From positions 1,612,001 through 1,676,000 of the forward strand of contig NZ_CP039247.1 of assembly GCF_004795735.1 (NCBI RefSeq): a DNA stretch of 64,000 nucleotides, given 5' to 3'. Of the stretch, positions 46,844 to 56,783 are shown one piece after another; within the stretch, counting starts at the first letter, position 1; each line of letters starts with the position of its first letter. The position numbers and the translations under genes were made by a program. The notes beneath the pieces are model-generated. The model was given only the letters and a program-made list of their open reading frames with translations. It was not told where the DNA came from and made no database searches. The DNA is from Corynebacterium endometrii (GTDB taxonomy: Bacteria; Actinomycetota; Actinomycetes; Mycobacteriales; Mycobacteriaceae).

Positions 46844-48237
46844 TCCTCGCGCGCTGCGAACCACTCCGGCCACGCCAGCGAATCGAGCGGATCGGCCGCG
46901 CGCAGGTCCGGGTCATCATGGGCGAAGGAGCGGGTCTTGCCGGGGCCGGTGGAGCGGTCCTCGAAACGCACGCTGACCACCCCATGGCCCGCGCCTTGGA
47001 TCCAGCCGTGGCCAAAATCCGGATGCCACACGTCCTGCGTGGCGCGCCACCGACTATCTAACTGATCGCTGATTTCCACGCTGTCAGTAAAGCCCAAGCC
47101 GTCAACGCCCAAGCCGTCGCTGACCCCGGTTTCGAAATCAGAATCCTTAGGTACTGGCCGCGTTACCACGCGGTCTAGCTCGGGAAATAACACGTCCTGG
47201 CGCGCGGTTTCGAGCCCGGAGTATCCCACGCCCACCAGGCGTATGGGCCCCAGCTCGTCCGGGTACCGGGCGATGCGGAAGGCGGTGGCTTTCAGCGTCT
47301 CGTAGTCATCGGTGGCGTAGGGCAGGGTGATCGAGCGAGACTCGATGTGGAAGTCCGCCATTCGGAGCTTGACCGTTACCGTGCGCGCGCCGCGCCCGTC
47401 TTTAAGCAGGCGCCGGTGAGCGCCCTGGGCGGCGCGCTCGATAGCCGCGTCTACCTCAGGCGCGGTCTTCAAATCCTTCGGGTAGGTGTGCTCCTGGGAA
47501 ATCTGCTTGGCGATGGCGCGCGGTTCAACCGGACGTTCATCGATGCCCTGCGCCAGACGCCACAGCCCCACTCCCACCGTGGCCCCGATGGAAATCTCCA
47601 CCTCCCTGCGTGACATGCTCGCCAGATCCCCGATGGTTTTCACGCCAATCGCGCTGAGCTTAGACGCCGTAACCGGCCCCACGCCCCAGAGCTTGCCCAC
47701 CTCCAGCGGGTGCAGCATCTCCAGCTGCCTGTCCGCGGGGATCACGAACGTGCCGTCCGGTTTGGCCTCACCGGAACCGATCTTGGCGAATTGCTTGCCG
47801 GAGCCCGCGCCGATGGATGACGGCAGCCCGGTCTCCTGCCGAATTAATTCACGCAAATTCTGCGCCCACGCGAACACCTCGTCCGGGGTGGCGCCCACCA
47901 ACTCTTCCGGTTCCATAAAGGCCTCATCGATGCTCAAGCGCTCGATTACTCCCACCCGCGAGCCAATAATCTCAAAGACCCGCTGAGAGGCCGCCGAGTA
48001 CACCGCGTGCCGCGATTGCACCACCACCGCCCGCGGGCCCACCAGCTTTTTCGCCCTAAACATGGGCATCGCGGAGTGCGCACCATAGGCGCGAGCCTCA
48101 TAGGAAGCGCCGGCCACCACTCCCCTGCCGCTGGTGCCGCCTACCAACACGGGCCGGCCGCGCAGCGTAGGCCGGGTTAGCTGTTCGACGGAGGCAAAGA
48201 ACGCATCCATATCGATGTGTAAGACCCAGCGCTGCAT
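46840..48237 (-). CDS. dinB: DNA polymerase IV (Y-family)
   Basis: Translesion polymerase of 465 residues. Catalytic motifs LHIDMDAFFASVEQL (about 6-20), VLVGGTSGRGVVAGASYEARA and RLSIDEAFMEPEEL (about 100-113, the DE pair) are intact. Thumb-region KLWGVGPVTASKL follows. The little-finger domain is normal and a C-terminal extension of about 100 residues has no known motif; I see no clear clamp-binding peptide. TAACCT lies seven bases before the ATG (leaderless?). No LexA box of the form CGAAC-N4-GTTCG is visible nearby. Confidence 0.94.
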   Translation of the reverse strand: MQRWVLHIDMDAFFASVEQLTRPTLRGRPVLVGGTSGRGVVAGASYEARAYGAHSAMPMFRAKKLVGPRAVVVQSRHAVYSAASQRVFEIIGSRVGVIERLSIDEAFMEPEELVGATPDEVFAWAQNLRELIRQETGLPSSIGAGSGKQFAKIGSGEAKPDGTFVIPADRQLEMLHPLEVGKLWGVGPVTASKLSAIGVKTIGDLASMSRREVEISIGATVGVGLWRLAQGIDERPVEPRAIAKQISQEHTYPKDLKTAPEVDAAIERAAQGAHRRLLKDGRGARTVTVKLRMADFHIESRSITLPYATDDYETLKATAFRIARYPDELGPIRLVGVGYSGLETARQDVLFPELDRVVTRPVPKDSDFETGVSDGLGVDGLGFTDSVEISDQLDSRWRATQDVWHPDFGHGWIQGAGHGVVSVRFEDRSTGPGKTRSFAHDDPDLRAADPLDSLAWPEWFAARED

Positions 48238-48276
48238 AGCTCATAGGTTAACCCACTTTCCATTTGCACCACTTGC

Positions 48277-48295
48277 ATGCATGATAGATGCATGA
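48277..48295 (+). promoter_or_regulatory. possible operator: direct repeat ATGCATGA at the GntR start
   Basis: ATGCATGA occurs at 48277-48284 and 48288-48295, separated by TAG, and each copy contains the palindrome ATGCAT. The second copy overlaps the start codon, and CATGAT (48280-48285) is a possible -10. It could be the autoregulatory site of the GntR protein; this is inference. Confidence 0.35.
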
Positions 48296-48927
48296 CTAAG
48301 CAGGCCGCAGCAGAAAACGCTTACGAGCACGTCAAGCACCGCATTTTGAACGGGGCCTTCACGGAATCCTCCATGCTCTCAGAAGGTGAGGTGGCGTCCA
48401 GCCTTGGGGTAAGCCGCACGCCCGTGCGCGAGGCCTTCCTCAAACTGGAAGCCGAAGGGTTTTTAAAGCTCTACCCCAAACGCGGCGCCCTGGTGACCCC
48501 GATCAGCCGCCAGGACATCCGCGAGGTATACGAGGCCCGCACTCTCATCGACATGCACGCCGCCGGGAGAATCTGCGCCCTGGGGGAACCGGCGCGGGCG
48601 TTCATCGCGGACCAACTAGACGCTCTCATCGAGCAGCAGCTCGCCGCCGTCAAGGCCGGGGATTTAGCCCGCTATTCCAGCCTTGATGCGGACTTCCACC
48701 AACTCGTGATGAACAGCGGGGACAATGACATCCTCGCGGACCTAGGCCACCGCCTGCGCGAGCGCCAGCAGCGTTTCACGGCCACCGCCATTAGCCGCAA
48801 TGCCGACCGGGCACGGATATTCATCGAAGGGCACAAGCAATTATCCGCAGCGCTGCGCGACGGGGACATCGACGAATACTGCAAGCAATTCGCCGCCCAC
48901 ATCGCCGATTCAAGGAGCCAGCTGTGA
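48292..48927 (+). CDS. GntR-family (FCD/FadR-type) transcriptional regulator
   Basis: A 211-residue DNA-binding regulator. The winged helix-turn-helix covers about residues 5-70 (HVKHRILNGAFTESSMLSEGEVASSLGVSRTPVREAF, FLKLYPKRGALVTPIS). A helical FCD ligand-binding domain follows, with candidate metal-binding residues in DADFHQLVM and late histidines. FadR-type regulators normally respond to small organic acids. The stop overlaps the start of an MFS transporter (GTGA), so it probably controls that transporter and itself. The ATG at 48292 is preferred over the one at 48277, which lies in the promoter. Confidence 0.88.
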   Translation: MTKQAAAENAYEHVKHRILNGAFTESSMLSEGEVASSLGVSRTPVREAFLKLEAEGFLKLYPKRGALVTPISRQDIREVYEARTLIDMHAAGRICALGEPARAFIADQLDALIEQQLAAVKAGDLARYSSLDADFHQLVMNSGDNDILADLGHRLRERQQRFTATAISRNADRARIFIEGHKQLSAALRDGDIDEYCKQFAAHIADSRSQL

Positions 48928-50180
48928 ACAATCGCACCATAGCCCCGGCGCCGCACCCACCGCAGCGCTACACCCCCGGCTCGTGGATGCCCGTTGCCGG
49001 CACCATGGTGGCCGTAGCCTGGGGCGGCAATGAATTTACCCCCTTGCTGGTCATGTACCGCGAAACGTCCGAGTTCTCCCAGGTCACCGTCAACGGCCTC
49101 CTCGCCGCCTACGTCTTTGGCATTGTGCCCGCCCTGCTTATCGGCGGCCCGCTGTCAGATCTCATTGGCCGCCGCCCAGTGATGCTGCAGGCCGCGCCGC
49201 TGTCGCTGGTGGGATCATTTTTGCTCTCCATCGGCCCCCATGAGCCGCTCATCATCGCCGCCGGCAGGGTCTTCTGCGGGCTCGCGCTGGGCATAGTCAT
49301 GGCCGTGGGCTCCACCTGGATCACCGAACTCATCTATCACTCCGGCGGGGACCATTCCGGCGGCCCCCGCCGCGCCTCGCTGTGCCTGACCATCGGCCTG
49401 CTCATCGGCGCGGGCCTGGCCTCAGTCCTGGCGCAGTGGGGCCCGTGGCCGCAGCACCTGGCGTACCTGGTGCACATCGCGGTGACCGTGGCCACGGGGT
49501 TGTGGTTGCTTAACACCCCCGATACCCGAGTCCCCAAGCACGGTACCGTAGGCCGCACCGTGTGGTTGCTCACCGTGGGTGACATGGTGACCATGCTGCG
49601 CATCCCTAAGGCCGCGCACCGCCGTTTCCTGCGCATCGTGCTGCCGGTCGCGCCGTGGGTATTCGGCTGCGCCGGCGCGGCCTACGCGCTGCTGCCCCAA
49701 TTGCTGTCTGTATCCGCCGGCGATGTGCCCATCGCCTTTTCCGGCCTGATGACGGTTATCACCCTGGGCTGCGGCGTGGGCGTGCAGATGCTGGGCAAGC
49801 GCATCGATACCGCGCGCTCCGCGCGGGCCTCCGCGGTGGCCATGAGCGTCATTTTCGCCGGCACCGTACTGGGCGCGTGCGCCGCATACACGCTCAGCCT
49901 GCCGCTGGGAATCGCCGCGGCGGCCACCATGGGCGCCGGCTACGGGCTCGCGCTGGTGGCCGGGCTCTCCGAGATCCAGCGCATCGCCCACCCCGAGGAA
50001 CTAGCCGGCCTCACTGCGGTGTTCTACTCGCTGACCTATACGGGCTTTTTCATCCCGATGACCTTCAGCGCCCTAGCCCCCTACGTCGGCTTTACCGCGC
50101 TGTTTCTGGTGGGCTCCGCATTGGCACTGGTCTGCCTGGTTAACGTATTCGCCGGCTGGCGCGCGCACCTGCCCGCCTAA
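48924..50180 (+). CDS. MFS transporter coupled to GntR regulator
   Basis: A 418-residue major facilitator with twelve predicted helices. The motif between helices 2 and 3 reads GGPLSDLIGRRPVML (about 73-87), the MFS signature. Later VAGLSEIQRIAHPEELAGLTAVFYSLTYTGFF lies in the helix 10-11 region. No extra domains. The GTG start overlaps the regulator stop by four bases. Substrate unknown, presumably the ligand sensed by the regulator or a derivative. Confidence 0.87.
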   Translation: MNNRTIAPAPHPPQRYTPGSWMPVAGTMVAVAWGGNEFTPLLVMYRETSEFSQVTVNGLLAAYVFGIVPALLIGGPLSDLIGRRPVMLQAAPLSLVGSFLLSIGPHEPLIIAAGRVFCGLALGIVMAVGSTWITELIYHSGGDHSGGPRRASLCLTIGLLIGAGLASVLAQWGPWPQHLAYLVHIAVTVATGLWLLNTPDTRVPKHGTVGRTVWLLTVGDMVTMLRIPKAAHRRFLRIVLPVAPWVFGCAGAAYALLPQLLSVSAGDVPIAFSGLMTVITLGCGVGVQMLGKRIDTARSARASAVAMSVIFAGTVLGACAAYTLSLPLGIAAAATMGAGYGLALVAGLSEIQRIAHPEELAGLTAVFYSLTYTGFFIPMTFSALAPYVGFTALFLVGSALALVCLVNVFAGWRAHLPA

Positions 50181-50199
50181 TCCGGCCTTCGCAAAGGCC

Positions 50200-50650
50200 A
50201 CTGCCGCTGCGACCATTAGCAACCTCGATCCAGCTCAGCCACTGCGCAAGGAACACCGCGCCCATGACGGTGGCCACCATCGGCAATATGGCCCGCAGCA
50301 GCGCAAAGTAGGCGGTTCCGGCCATGCGTAGCACCACCTGGTCCAGCGAATATGGCAGTGCCGCCAATAGCAATCCTAGGCCCATTATCAAGCCCAGTAA
50401 TTCCAGTCCGCCCACTACCCGGCCCTCCGGCCACAGCCACCACACCAGTGGAATTCCCGCGACGGCTGCCCAGCTAAAGCCCACCGCCACGGAGCCCTGG
50501 CCTAATAAAACGCCATTTTCATGGCCCAATCCCGTAGCATGCCGCCACCCCCGCGGGGAAGGCAGCAAAAAGCCCCACGGCAATGGCCGCGCCGGCGTAC
50601 AGCGATACCGCCGACGCAACCATCACCGCAGGGGCCGCATTCCTCAGTGG
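50200..50650 (-). pseudogene. broken EamA/RhtA-type exporter gene
   Basis: Two frames carry pieces of one EamA-family transporter. Immediately after the ileS stop the first frame reads APAVMVASAVSLYAGAAI and AVGLFAAFPAGVAA, a typical first helix pair, and then ends at a TGA. The second frame continues from about 50530 with SVAVGFSWAAVAGIPLVW and ALPYSLDQVVLRMAGTAYF, the conserved block of the second half, and ALLRAILPMVATVMGAVFLA. It then loses similarity. About half the usual 280-300 residues are missing and there is a frameshift, so no working protein is expected. Confidence 0.72.
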
Positions 50651-50668
50651 AGTAGCCCTTGCCGCGCG

Positions 50669-53600
50669 CTATTTGCTCACAGTGGCGGAAACGCCCTTGA
50701 GCACGTCATGGGTCTGACCGCTTAGCGCGTCGGTGGTGACGGTGAAGTCCGTAGCCAGGACCTCCCCCGCGATGTGGTCAGCGTGGCGCTGAGCCCACTC
50801 CTGCTTATCGGCCGGCACCGACAAGACCACGGTGATCCGGTCGGAGACCTCGAAGCCCGAGGCCTTGCGGGCGTCCTGCAGGCCGCGGATGACGTCCGCC
50901 GCCCAGCCCTCGGCCTCGAGCTCTTCCGTCACGGCCGTATCCAGCACCACCAGCCCGTCCAGGGCACCAATACGCGCGGTGGACTCCGGGTTCTCCGCCA
51001 CCAGGCGTTCGGTATACTCGCCCGGCTCCAGGCGGATGTCACCGTCAACCACTACTACCTCGCCCTCTCGGACGTAATTGCCGGCCTTGACGTTCTTAAT
51101 CGCCCGCTGCACGTCGCGGCCCAGCTTAGGGCCTACGACCTTCGCGTTCACCACGACCTCAAACGTGCCTACGGAATCCACATCGTCGGTCAGCTTAACG
51201 TCCTTGACGTTTACCTCATCGCGGATGATGTCCTTGAACTCGGCCAGCTGCTCGGAATCGCTCAGCGCCACGGTAAGCCCCGGCAGCGGCAGGCGGTTAC
51301 GCAGCTTGTTGGACTTGCGCACGGAGGACGCGGCGGAGCACACCGCACGGGTGTTGTCCATGGCCTGGACTAAGGCGGCGTCGGCTGGGTAGTCTGCGGC
51401 CTTCGGGTACGCGGCGAGGTGCACGGAACGCTCCCCCGTAAGCCCGCGGTAGATAACCTCCGAGATGTGCGGCAGCAGCGGCGCCACCACGCGGGACAAG
51501 GTCTCCAGCACCGTGTAGAGGGTGTTAAACGCCTCTGGGTGCTTCTCATCGCCTGCCCAGAAACGCTCGCGGGAGCGGCGCACGTACCAGTTCGTCAGCG
51601 CGTCCGCGAAGAGGCGAACCTCCTCCGTGGCGGTAGCGATGTCAATATTGGCCAGCGCCTCATCCACGGTGCTCACCAAGTCATGCAGCTTCGCCAGGAT
51701 ATAGCGGTCCAGCACGTTCGTGGAGCCCGTATCGAACTGCGCCTCCTTCGAGGAGTAGAGCTGCAGGAAGGAATACGCGTTCCACATCGGCAGCAGCGCC
51801 TGGCGGACTCCCTCGCGGATGCCCTGCTCGGTGACAATCAGGTTGCCGCCGCGCAGGATAGGCGAAGACATGAGGAACCAGCGCATGGCGTCCGAACCAT
51901 CGCGGTCGAATACCTCGTTGACGTTGGGATAGTTGCCCTTAGACTTGGACATCTTCTGGCCGTCGCTGCCCAGCACGATGCCGTGCGCCACCACATTCTT
52001 GTAAGCGGGGCGGTCAAACAGGGCGGTGGCCATCACGTGCATGGTGTAGAACCAGCCGCGGGTCTGGCCGGAATACTCCACGATGAAGTCCGATGGCGAG
52101 TGCGTATCAAACCACTCTTTATTCTCAAACGGGTAGTGAACCTGCGCAAACGGCATGGAACCGGACTCGAACCAGCAGTCCAGGACCTCCGAAACGCGGC
52201 GCATTGTGGACTTACCCGTCGGATCGTCCGGGTTGGGGCGGGTCAGCTCATCGATGTGCGGGCGGTGCAGGGACTTTGGACGGACGCCGAAATCGGCCTC
52301 CAGCTCGTCGAGGGAGCCGTAGACATCCACGCGGGGGTAATTGTCATCGTCAGAGACCCATACCGGGATCGGCGAGCCCCAGTAGCGGGAGCGGGAGATG
52401 TTCCAATCGCGGGCGCCCTCGAGCCACTTGCCAAACTGGCCGTCACGGATGTGCTCTGGCAGCCAGTTGATCTCATTGTGGTTGAGCTCCACCATCCGGT
52501 CGCGGAACTCGGTGACCCGCACAAACCACGCGGGCATGGCCTTGTAGATAAGCGGCTCACCGGAGCGCCAGGAGTGCGGGTAGGAGTGCTCAATGGTCTG
52601 GTGGCGGACCACGCGGCCCGCCGCTTTAAGGTCCCTGATGATGTCCTTGTTGGCATCGAAGACCAGCTGGCCCTCATACTCCGGGACCTGGCTGGTGAAC
52701 TCGCCGTCATCATCAACGGGGATGACCACCTCGATGCCGGCCTTGTCACAGGTTGCCATATCGTCCTCACCAAAGGCCGGGGCCTGGTGGACGATGCCGG
52801 TGCCGTCCTCGGTGGTGACGTAGTCCGCCTCCAGCACCTGGAAAGCGTTGGGGTGATCCTTGAAATGCTTGAAAATCGGCTCGTAGGTGATACCCACCAT
52901 CTTGGCGCCGGGGAAGGTGCACAGCACCTCGTGGTCCTCACCTAGCTCCTTGCCGTACGCGCCGACCAGGGAGGACGCCAGCAGGAATACCTGGCCCTCA
53001 AACTCAGAGCCGGCGCCGACCTTAACCGCCGCGTACTCAACCTCGGGGTTGACCGCCAACGCAAGGTTGGACGGCAGGGTCCACGGCGTGGTGGTCCATG
53101 CCAATAGGGATACCTTGCCCATGGACTCGTGGTCAGCGAAGACCTCCTCGGCGGCAGACCCCGGCAGCGCACCGGTGACCGGGAAGGTCACGGTCAGGGT
53201 TGGGTCCTGGCGCATCTTGTAAGAGTCATCCAGGCGGGTCTCCTGGTTGGACAGCGGGGTGTGCTCAGCCCAAGAGTAGGGCAGCACACGGAAGCCCTGG
53301 TAGATAAGCCCCTTGTCATACAGCGTCTTGAACGCCCACATGACGGATTCCATGAAGTCCTGATCCATGGTCTTATATCCGTTATCGAAGTCCACCCAGC
53401 GGGCCTGGCGGGTGACGTAAGCCTTCCACTCATCGGCGTACCGGAGCACGGACGAAGCGCAGTACTCATTGAATTTCTCGAGGCCCATGTCCTCAATCTG
53501 GCCCTTGTCCGTGATACCCAGCTGCTTTTCCGCCTCTAGCTCGGCCGGCAGGCCGTGGCAGTCCCAGCCAAACACGCGCGGCACGTAGTTGCCCGCCATG

Positions 53601-53851
53601 GTGCGGTAGCGGGGCACGATGTCCTTGACGTAGCCGGTCAGCAGGTGGCCGTAGTGAGGCAGGCCGTTGGCGAATGGGGGCCCGTCGTAGAAAATGTATT
53701 CCGGGCACTCCCTGGTCTGGTCCAGGGATGCCTGGAACGTGCCGTCCTGGGTCCAGAATTCCTGGACCTTTTCTTCCATATCAGGAAAGCGGGAGGAACC
53801 ACCGGTTAGGTCCACCTTTGGGTACACGCCGCCAACTTGGTTTTCAGTCAC
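50669..53851 (-). CDS. ileS: isoleucyl-tRNA synthetase
   Basis: Class I synthetase of 1060 residues charging tRNA-Ile. The HIGH motif appears as HYGH in [16 protein letters not shown] (about 63-78), and KMSKS is perfect in [15 protein letters not shown] (about 600-614). A large CP1 editing domain lies between, followed by an anticodon-binding domain and a C-terminal domain of eukaryote-like type, common in actinobacteria and in mupirocin-insensitive IleS. The start is a GTG at 53851 with GAAGGG upstream. Control is by the T-box leader. Confidence 0.97.
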   Translation of the reverse strand: MTENQVGGVYPKVDLTGGSSRFPDMEEKVQEFWTQDGTFQASLDQTRECPEYIFYDGPPFANGLPHYGHLLTGYVKDIVPRYRTMAGNYVPRVFGWDCHGLPAELEAEKQLGITDKGQIEDMGLEKFNEYCASSVLRYADEWKAYVTRQARWVDFDNGYKTMDQDFMESVMWAFKTLYDKGLIYQGFRVLPYSWAEHTPLSNQETRLDDSYKMRQDPTLTVTFPVTGALPGSAAEEVFADHESMGKVSLLAWTTTPWTLPSNLALAVNPEVEYAAVKVGAGSEFEGQVFLLASSLVGAYGKELGEDHEVLCTFPGAKMVGITYEPIFKHFKDHPNAFQVLEADYVTTEDGTGIVHQAPAFGEDDMATCDKAGIEVVIPVDDDGEFTSQVPEYEGQLVFDANKDIIRDLKAAGRVVRHQTIEHSYPHSWRSGEPLIYKAMPAWFVRVTEFRDRMVELNHNEINWLPEHIRDGQFGKWLEGARDWNISRSRYWGSPIPVWVSDDDNYPRVDVYGSLDELEADFGVRPKSLHRPHIDELTRPNPDDPTGKSTMRRVSEVLDCWFESGSMPFAQVHYPFENKEWFDTHSPSDFIVEYSGQTRGWFYTMHVMATALFDRPAYKNVVAHGIVLGSDGQKMSKSKGNYPNVNEVFDRDGSDAMRWFLMSSPILRGGNLIVTEQGIREGVRQALLPMWNAYSFLQLYSSKEAQFDTGSTNVLDRYILAKLHDLVSTVDEALANIDIATATEEVRLFADALTNWYVRRSRERFWAGDEKHPEAFNTLYTVLETLSRVVAPLLPHISEVIYRGLTGERSVHLAAYPKAADYPADAALVQAMDNTRAVCSAASSVRKSNKLRNRLPLPGLTVALSDSEQLAEFKDIIRDEVNVKDVKLTDDVDSVGTFEVVVNAKVVGPKLGRDVQRAIKNVKAGNYVREGEVVVVDGDIRLEPGEYTERLVAENPESTARIGALDGLVVLDTAVTEELEAEGWAADVIRGLQDARKASGFEVSDRITVVLSVPADKQEWAQRHADHIAGEVLATDFTVTTDALSGQTHDVLKGVSATVSK

Positions 53852-53869
53852 GTTAAAAGCCCTTCACTA

Positions 53870-54062
53870 GAGTGTGTGCGGTGCAGGGACGCGGCGCATA
53901 CCACGCGGTACCACCCTGCTTGGGCCGAAGCGGCCCCACTTCATTGGTAGTGAAGGATGTACGGTCCCACCCGTCCGGTTCTAATGAGCCCTGTTGGCCG
54001 TTCTTCCGGAATGCTCCCCGGTGATGGCCGGATCAATGCATATCGCAGACGAGTATAGCCCT
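53870..54062 (-). promoter_or_regulatory. T-box riboswitch of ileS (Ile-specific)
   Basis: The minus strand holds the T-box core AGGGTGGTACCGCG (53904-53917). Upstream stem I contains the codon ATC (54023-54025) in GGCCATCACCGGGGAGC, matching the specifier-loop context of actinobacterial ileS leaders and isoleucine tRNA. No U-tract terminator follows. The region between the core and the GTG start can instead pair near the ribosome site GAAGGG, which fits the translational type of T-box known for actinobacterial ileS. Confidence 0.88.
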
Positions 54063-54140
54063 CTAGGGCCCCGGAATCCACATGGGCGCGGCCAGTGTAG
54101 TCAGGGATGTGGCGTGACGCCAGATTAGGCCGGTTTCGCC

Positions 54141-54149
54141 TGTGGATAA
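54141..54149 (+). promoter_or_regulatory. consensus DnaA box 1
   Basis: TGTGGATAA is the complement of the perfect DnaA box TTATCCACA. It stands 39 bases from an identical copy in the same orientation. Confidence 0.5.
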
Positions 54150-54179
54150 ACGCATCCCGCACCCGACGCCCCCTCCCCC

Positions 54180-54188
54180 TGTGGATAA
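54180..54188 (+). promoter_or_regulatory. consensus DnaA box 2
   Basis: Second perfect TGTGGATAA, in the same orientation, about 50 bases before the start codon of the HNH protein and upstream of the ileS leader. Confidence 0.5.
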
Positions 54189-54238
54189 CCTCCCTTTCAC
54201 CGTTGCCATGTGTTGCGCCTGGCGGTTGGGTAGTTGGT

Positions 54239-55231
54239 ATGAGCATCACTTCACATCTTTCGGCTATCGCCTCAGGGCTAGCCCTCATCCGCGACTTGGA
54301 CGGGATGACCAAGCAGACGCTTATCGAGCTCGGCGCTCCCGCCGATTACGCCGACGAGCTACTGCGCGTGCACTCCGTCTACTTCGGCGAGACCGCCTTT
54401 ACCGGCAAGCAGCGTAATGCGAGGCGCACGCGCCACGATTTGCTGACGTTGCTGCGGATAGAAAAGCACGTTGGGCGCGTCAAGACCCAGCGCGCCGCGT
54501 GGGATCTTCGCGTAGAACTGTGCGCTACGCCCGCGGAGAAGGTGGACGCCGTGGCCCGGCAGCGCCTGAAGGAAATCAATCCTCCCAAGCCGGCCCAGGA
54601 CGGCGTCCGCGTCACCCGAGGCACCGGCAAGTGGCGCCTGACCATCACCGGCGATTCGAGCCGCATCGCGGACATATGGGACGGCTTCGGCGATACCCTT
54701 GAAAGCTTCGAAGAGGCCTTCTTCACCGGCACCGCAAGGCCCGCGGTGACCGCCAACGTGGTGGTCACCCTGGATGCTTTGGATGAGATCCTCGACGGCG
54801 ACGGCGAAGAGGTCACCCTCAAGCTGACCAATGGCTCCACCATGACCGGCGCGGAGTTCATCAACCGCATGTTCCGCGACCGGTACAACGTGGGTCTGTT
54901 CCACCCGGAGAAGGGGCCGGTCAACCTCTACCGCGCCGAACGCTTCGCCAACGACAAACAGCGCCTTTTATGCATGATGGAAAACCCAACCTGCGCGTGG
55001 CCCGGCTGCAACTGCCCCGCGACGCAGGCCCAGTTCCACCACATCATCCCCTTTAAGAACGGTGGAAACACCAACGCCGCAAACCTGGTAACACTATGCG
55101 CTTACCACAACGCGGTCAACAGCGATTCCGGCCCGAATATCAACGGCAAGATGGCCCGCATTGGCGGGCAGACCGCCTGGATTTCCCCGTACGGTCGCGT
55201 CATTTACACCGGCATGTACGCGGCGGCCTAG
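54239..55231 (+). CDS. HNH endonuclease signature protein (DUF222/13E12-like)
   Basis: A 330-residue protein with a helical N-terminal region (about 1-230, DUF222-like). A C-terminal HNH domain carries Zn ligands CAWPGC and Cys, then QFHHIIPFKNGGNTNAANLVTLCAYHNAVN with catalytic His and Asn. Corynebacteria and mycobacteria have many such paralogues; substrates are unknown and they are often linked to mobile DNA. The ATG at 54239 is chosen because the upstream frame (to 54107) runs through the DnaA boxes and lacks similarity. No ribosome site is obvious. Confidence 0.85.
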   Translation: MSITSHLSAIASGLALIRDLDGMTKQTLIELGAPADYADELLRVHSVYFGETAFTGKQRNARRTRHDLLTLLRIEKHVGRVKTQRAAWDLRVELCATPAEKVDAVARQRLKEINPPKPAQDGVRVTRGTGKWRLTITGDSSRIADIWDGFGDTLESFEEAFFTGTARPAVTANVVVTLDALDEILDGDGEEVTLKLTNGSTMTGAEFINRMFRDRYNVGLFHPEKGPVNLYRAERFANDKQRLLCMMENPTCAWPGCNCPATQAQFHHIIPFKNGGNTNAANLVTLCAYHNAVNSDSGPNINGKMARIGGQTAWISPYGRVIYTGMYAAA

Positions 55232-55273
55232 GCCGGGCCGCCCCCGATCGCCGAAGCGCTGCTCCCCGCGGCG

Positions 55274-55465
55274 CTACTTCGTGCTGCCCTGGAAACCTTT
55301 GCGCCTATCCTCACGGTGCTTGACCCACCAGTCCGCGATGAACAGCGCAATCCCCACGCCCGCGGCCACATAAAGTGTCACCAGTGTCCAATCCTGACCG
55401 GTGTCGATGAACCACACGAAGGCCACGAACGCTACGAACGCCAGCACCAGCGCGGCAATTAACAT
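55274..55465 (-). CDS. small membrane protein, 63 aa
   Basis: Two membrane helices (about 2-19 and 27-47) and a basic C-terminus VKHREDRRKGFQGSTK. Hypothetical, no family recognised. It lies downstream of the wag31 terminator and converges with the HNH gene. Confidence 0.65.
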   Translation of the reverse strand: MLIAALVLAFVAFVAFVWFIDTGQDWTLVTLYVAAGVGIALFIADWWVKHREDRRKGFQGSTK

Positions 55466-55523
55466 CGGCTCAACTCCAACGGGTGAAAACGTGGTCTAAG
55501 GCAACACCCTAACAATAGCTAAA

Positions 55524-55551
55524 GCGCCAAGGTCTTATAAAACCTTGGCGC
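55524..55551 (-). terminator. terminator after wag31
   Basis: Perfect 10-base arms GCGCCAAGGT and ACCTTGGCGC with an 8-base loop, followed on the minus strand by TTTAGC; about 32 bases past the wag31 stop. Confidence 0.75.
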
Positions 55552-55582
55552 TCATGTTGCGGGGCAAAGCCCCCTAGCGGAA

Positions 55583-56665
55583 CTAGCCCTTAGCCACGTC
55601 ACCGTTTGGCGCGGCGGAACCGCGGGACTCAAGCTCATCGAGCTGGGACTCGAGCAGGGTCTTCAGGCGGGTGCGGTATTCACGCTCGAAGGTGCGCAGC
55701 TCGGAGATGCGGGTCTCCAGTGCGGTCTGCTGCTGCTTCACGGTGTTCATGATCTCCGTGTGCTTCTTCTCAGCGTCGGCCTGCAGCGCCGCAGCCTTCT
55801 CCTCTGCCTGGCGAACCTGGGCCTCGGCGCGGGAGTTAGCGTCGCTCTCGGTCTGCTTTGCCTTTGCTTCAGCGTCGGCAACAAGCTGCTTGGAGCGGGT
55901 GTCCGCGTCCGCGAGCTGTACGTCATACTTCTTCTGCGCTTCGGCCAGCTGCGCCTTGGAGCGGGTGTCCGCGTCGGTCAGCTGCTTCTCGGCGGCGGTG
56001 CGGGCCTCGGCCAGCATGGACTCGGACTCGGCGCGGGCCTCGTTGGTCAGGCGGTCAGCCATCTCCTGGGCCAGGCCCAGAACGCGGGCTGCCTGCATGT
56101 GGGTCTCAGGGGTAGCCAGGCCCTCCTTGCCGGAGGATGCGGAAACCGCTGCTGCCTTCTGGGTAGGAGCGGCATTCTTAGCGGCCTCGGCGTCCTTGCG
56201 CGCGGTCTCTGCCTCCCGCTTCGCGGCCTCAAGCTCCTTGCGAGCGGCCTCGAGCTCCTTCTCGGCGGCCTGGAGCTTGGCCTCCAGCTCGGAATCAGCC
56301 TTGGCCGGCTTAGCCTCAGGCGCAGCCTTCTTTGCCTCGTTCTTAGCGGCGACAATCTGCTTGTCAGCCTCGGCCTTCTGCTCGGCCAGCTTCTTGTCAT
56401 ACTCAGAGCGCAGGGAAGACTCAATCTCCTTGCGCAGAGCAGCCTCATCAACGCCCTTCGCAGCAACTGGCGCAGCGCCGGTCTTAGCCTGGGAGTTCAA
56501 CTCCTCAATCTGGGAGTGCAGGTCATCGTTTTCATCCTGCAGCTGTGCAAGGGTGTCCTCAACCAGGTCGAGGAACTGATCAACCTCATCCTCGTTGTAG
56601 CCACGCTTGCCGATTGGTGGCTTGCTAAAAGCAACGTTGTGTACGTCAGCTGGTGACAAAGGCAT
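55583..56665 (-). CDS. wag31: DivIVA-family polar growth protein Wag31
   Basis: Coiled-coil scaffold that marks cell poles and recruits peptidoglycan synthesis in corynebacteria, where it is essential for apical growth. Residues 1-60 are the DivIVA membrane-binding domain ([33 protein letters not shown]). A Lys/Ala/Glu-rich coiled coil of nearly 250 residues follows, with heptads such as [19 protein letters not shown] second conserved block is near 200 ([20 protein letters not shown]). The ATG at 56665 gives the canonical MPLSP start. The leader is about 118 bases and begins near a perfect palindrome. Confidence 0.95.
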   Translation of the reverse strand: MPLSPADVHNVAFSKPPIGKRGYNEDEVDQFLDLVEDTLAQLQDENDDLHSQIEELNSQAKTGAAPVAAKGVDEAALRKEIESSLRSEYDKKLAEQKAEADKQIVAAKNEAKKAAPEAKPAKADSELEAKLQAAEKELEAARKELEAAKREAETARKDAEAAKNAAPTQKAAAVSASSGKEGLATPETHMQAARVLGLAQEMADRLTNEARAESESMLAEARTAAEKQLTDADTRSKAQLAEAQKKYDVQLADADTRSKQLVADAEAKAKQTESDANSRAEAQVRQAEEKAAALQADAEKKHTEIMNTVKQQQTALETRISELRTFEREYRTRLKTLLESQLDELESRGSAAPNGDVAKG

Positions 56666-56767
56666 TGACTTCTCTTCCCCTTCAAGTCGTTGAACCCCGG
56701 AGCTTCCGGAGCACATGGGAGATGTGGCACACCCCTAACCCGACGAGTCGAAGAAAGGGAAAGCGAC

Positions 56768-56783
56768 CACGAACACGTTCGTG
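56768..56783 (-). promoter_or_regulatory. palindrome at the probable wag31 transcription start
   Basis: CACGAAC-N2-GTTCGTG, with perfect 7-base arms, lies directly downstream of a -10-like TATGAT (minus strand, 56790-56795), so it covers positions about +1 to +16. It could be a repressor site or a 5' stem stabilising the transcript. The spacing differs from LexA boxes (N4). Confidence 0.45.

Noticed and set aside
54107..54238. Extended N-terminus of the HNH protein
   Set aside because: The segment runs through the DnaA boxes, is Arg/Pro-rich and unlike the family; the ATG at 54239 starts the similar region.
56768..56783. LexA (SOS) box at the wag31 leader
   Set aside because: Half sites CGAAC and GTTCG are two bases apart, not the four required by actinobacterial LexA.
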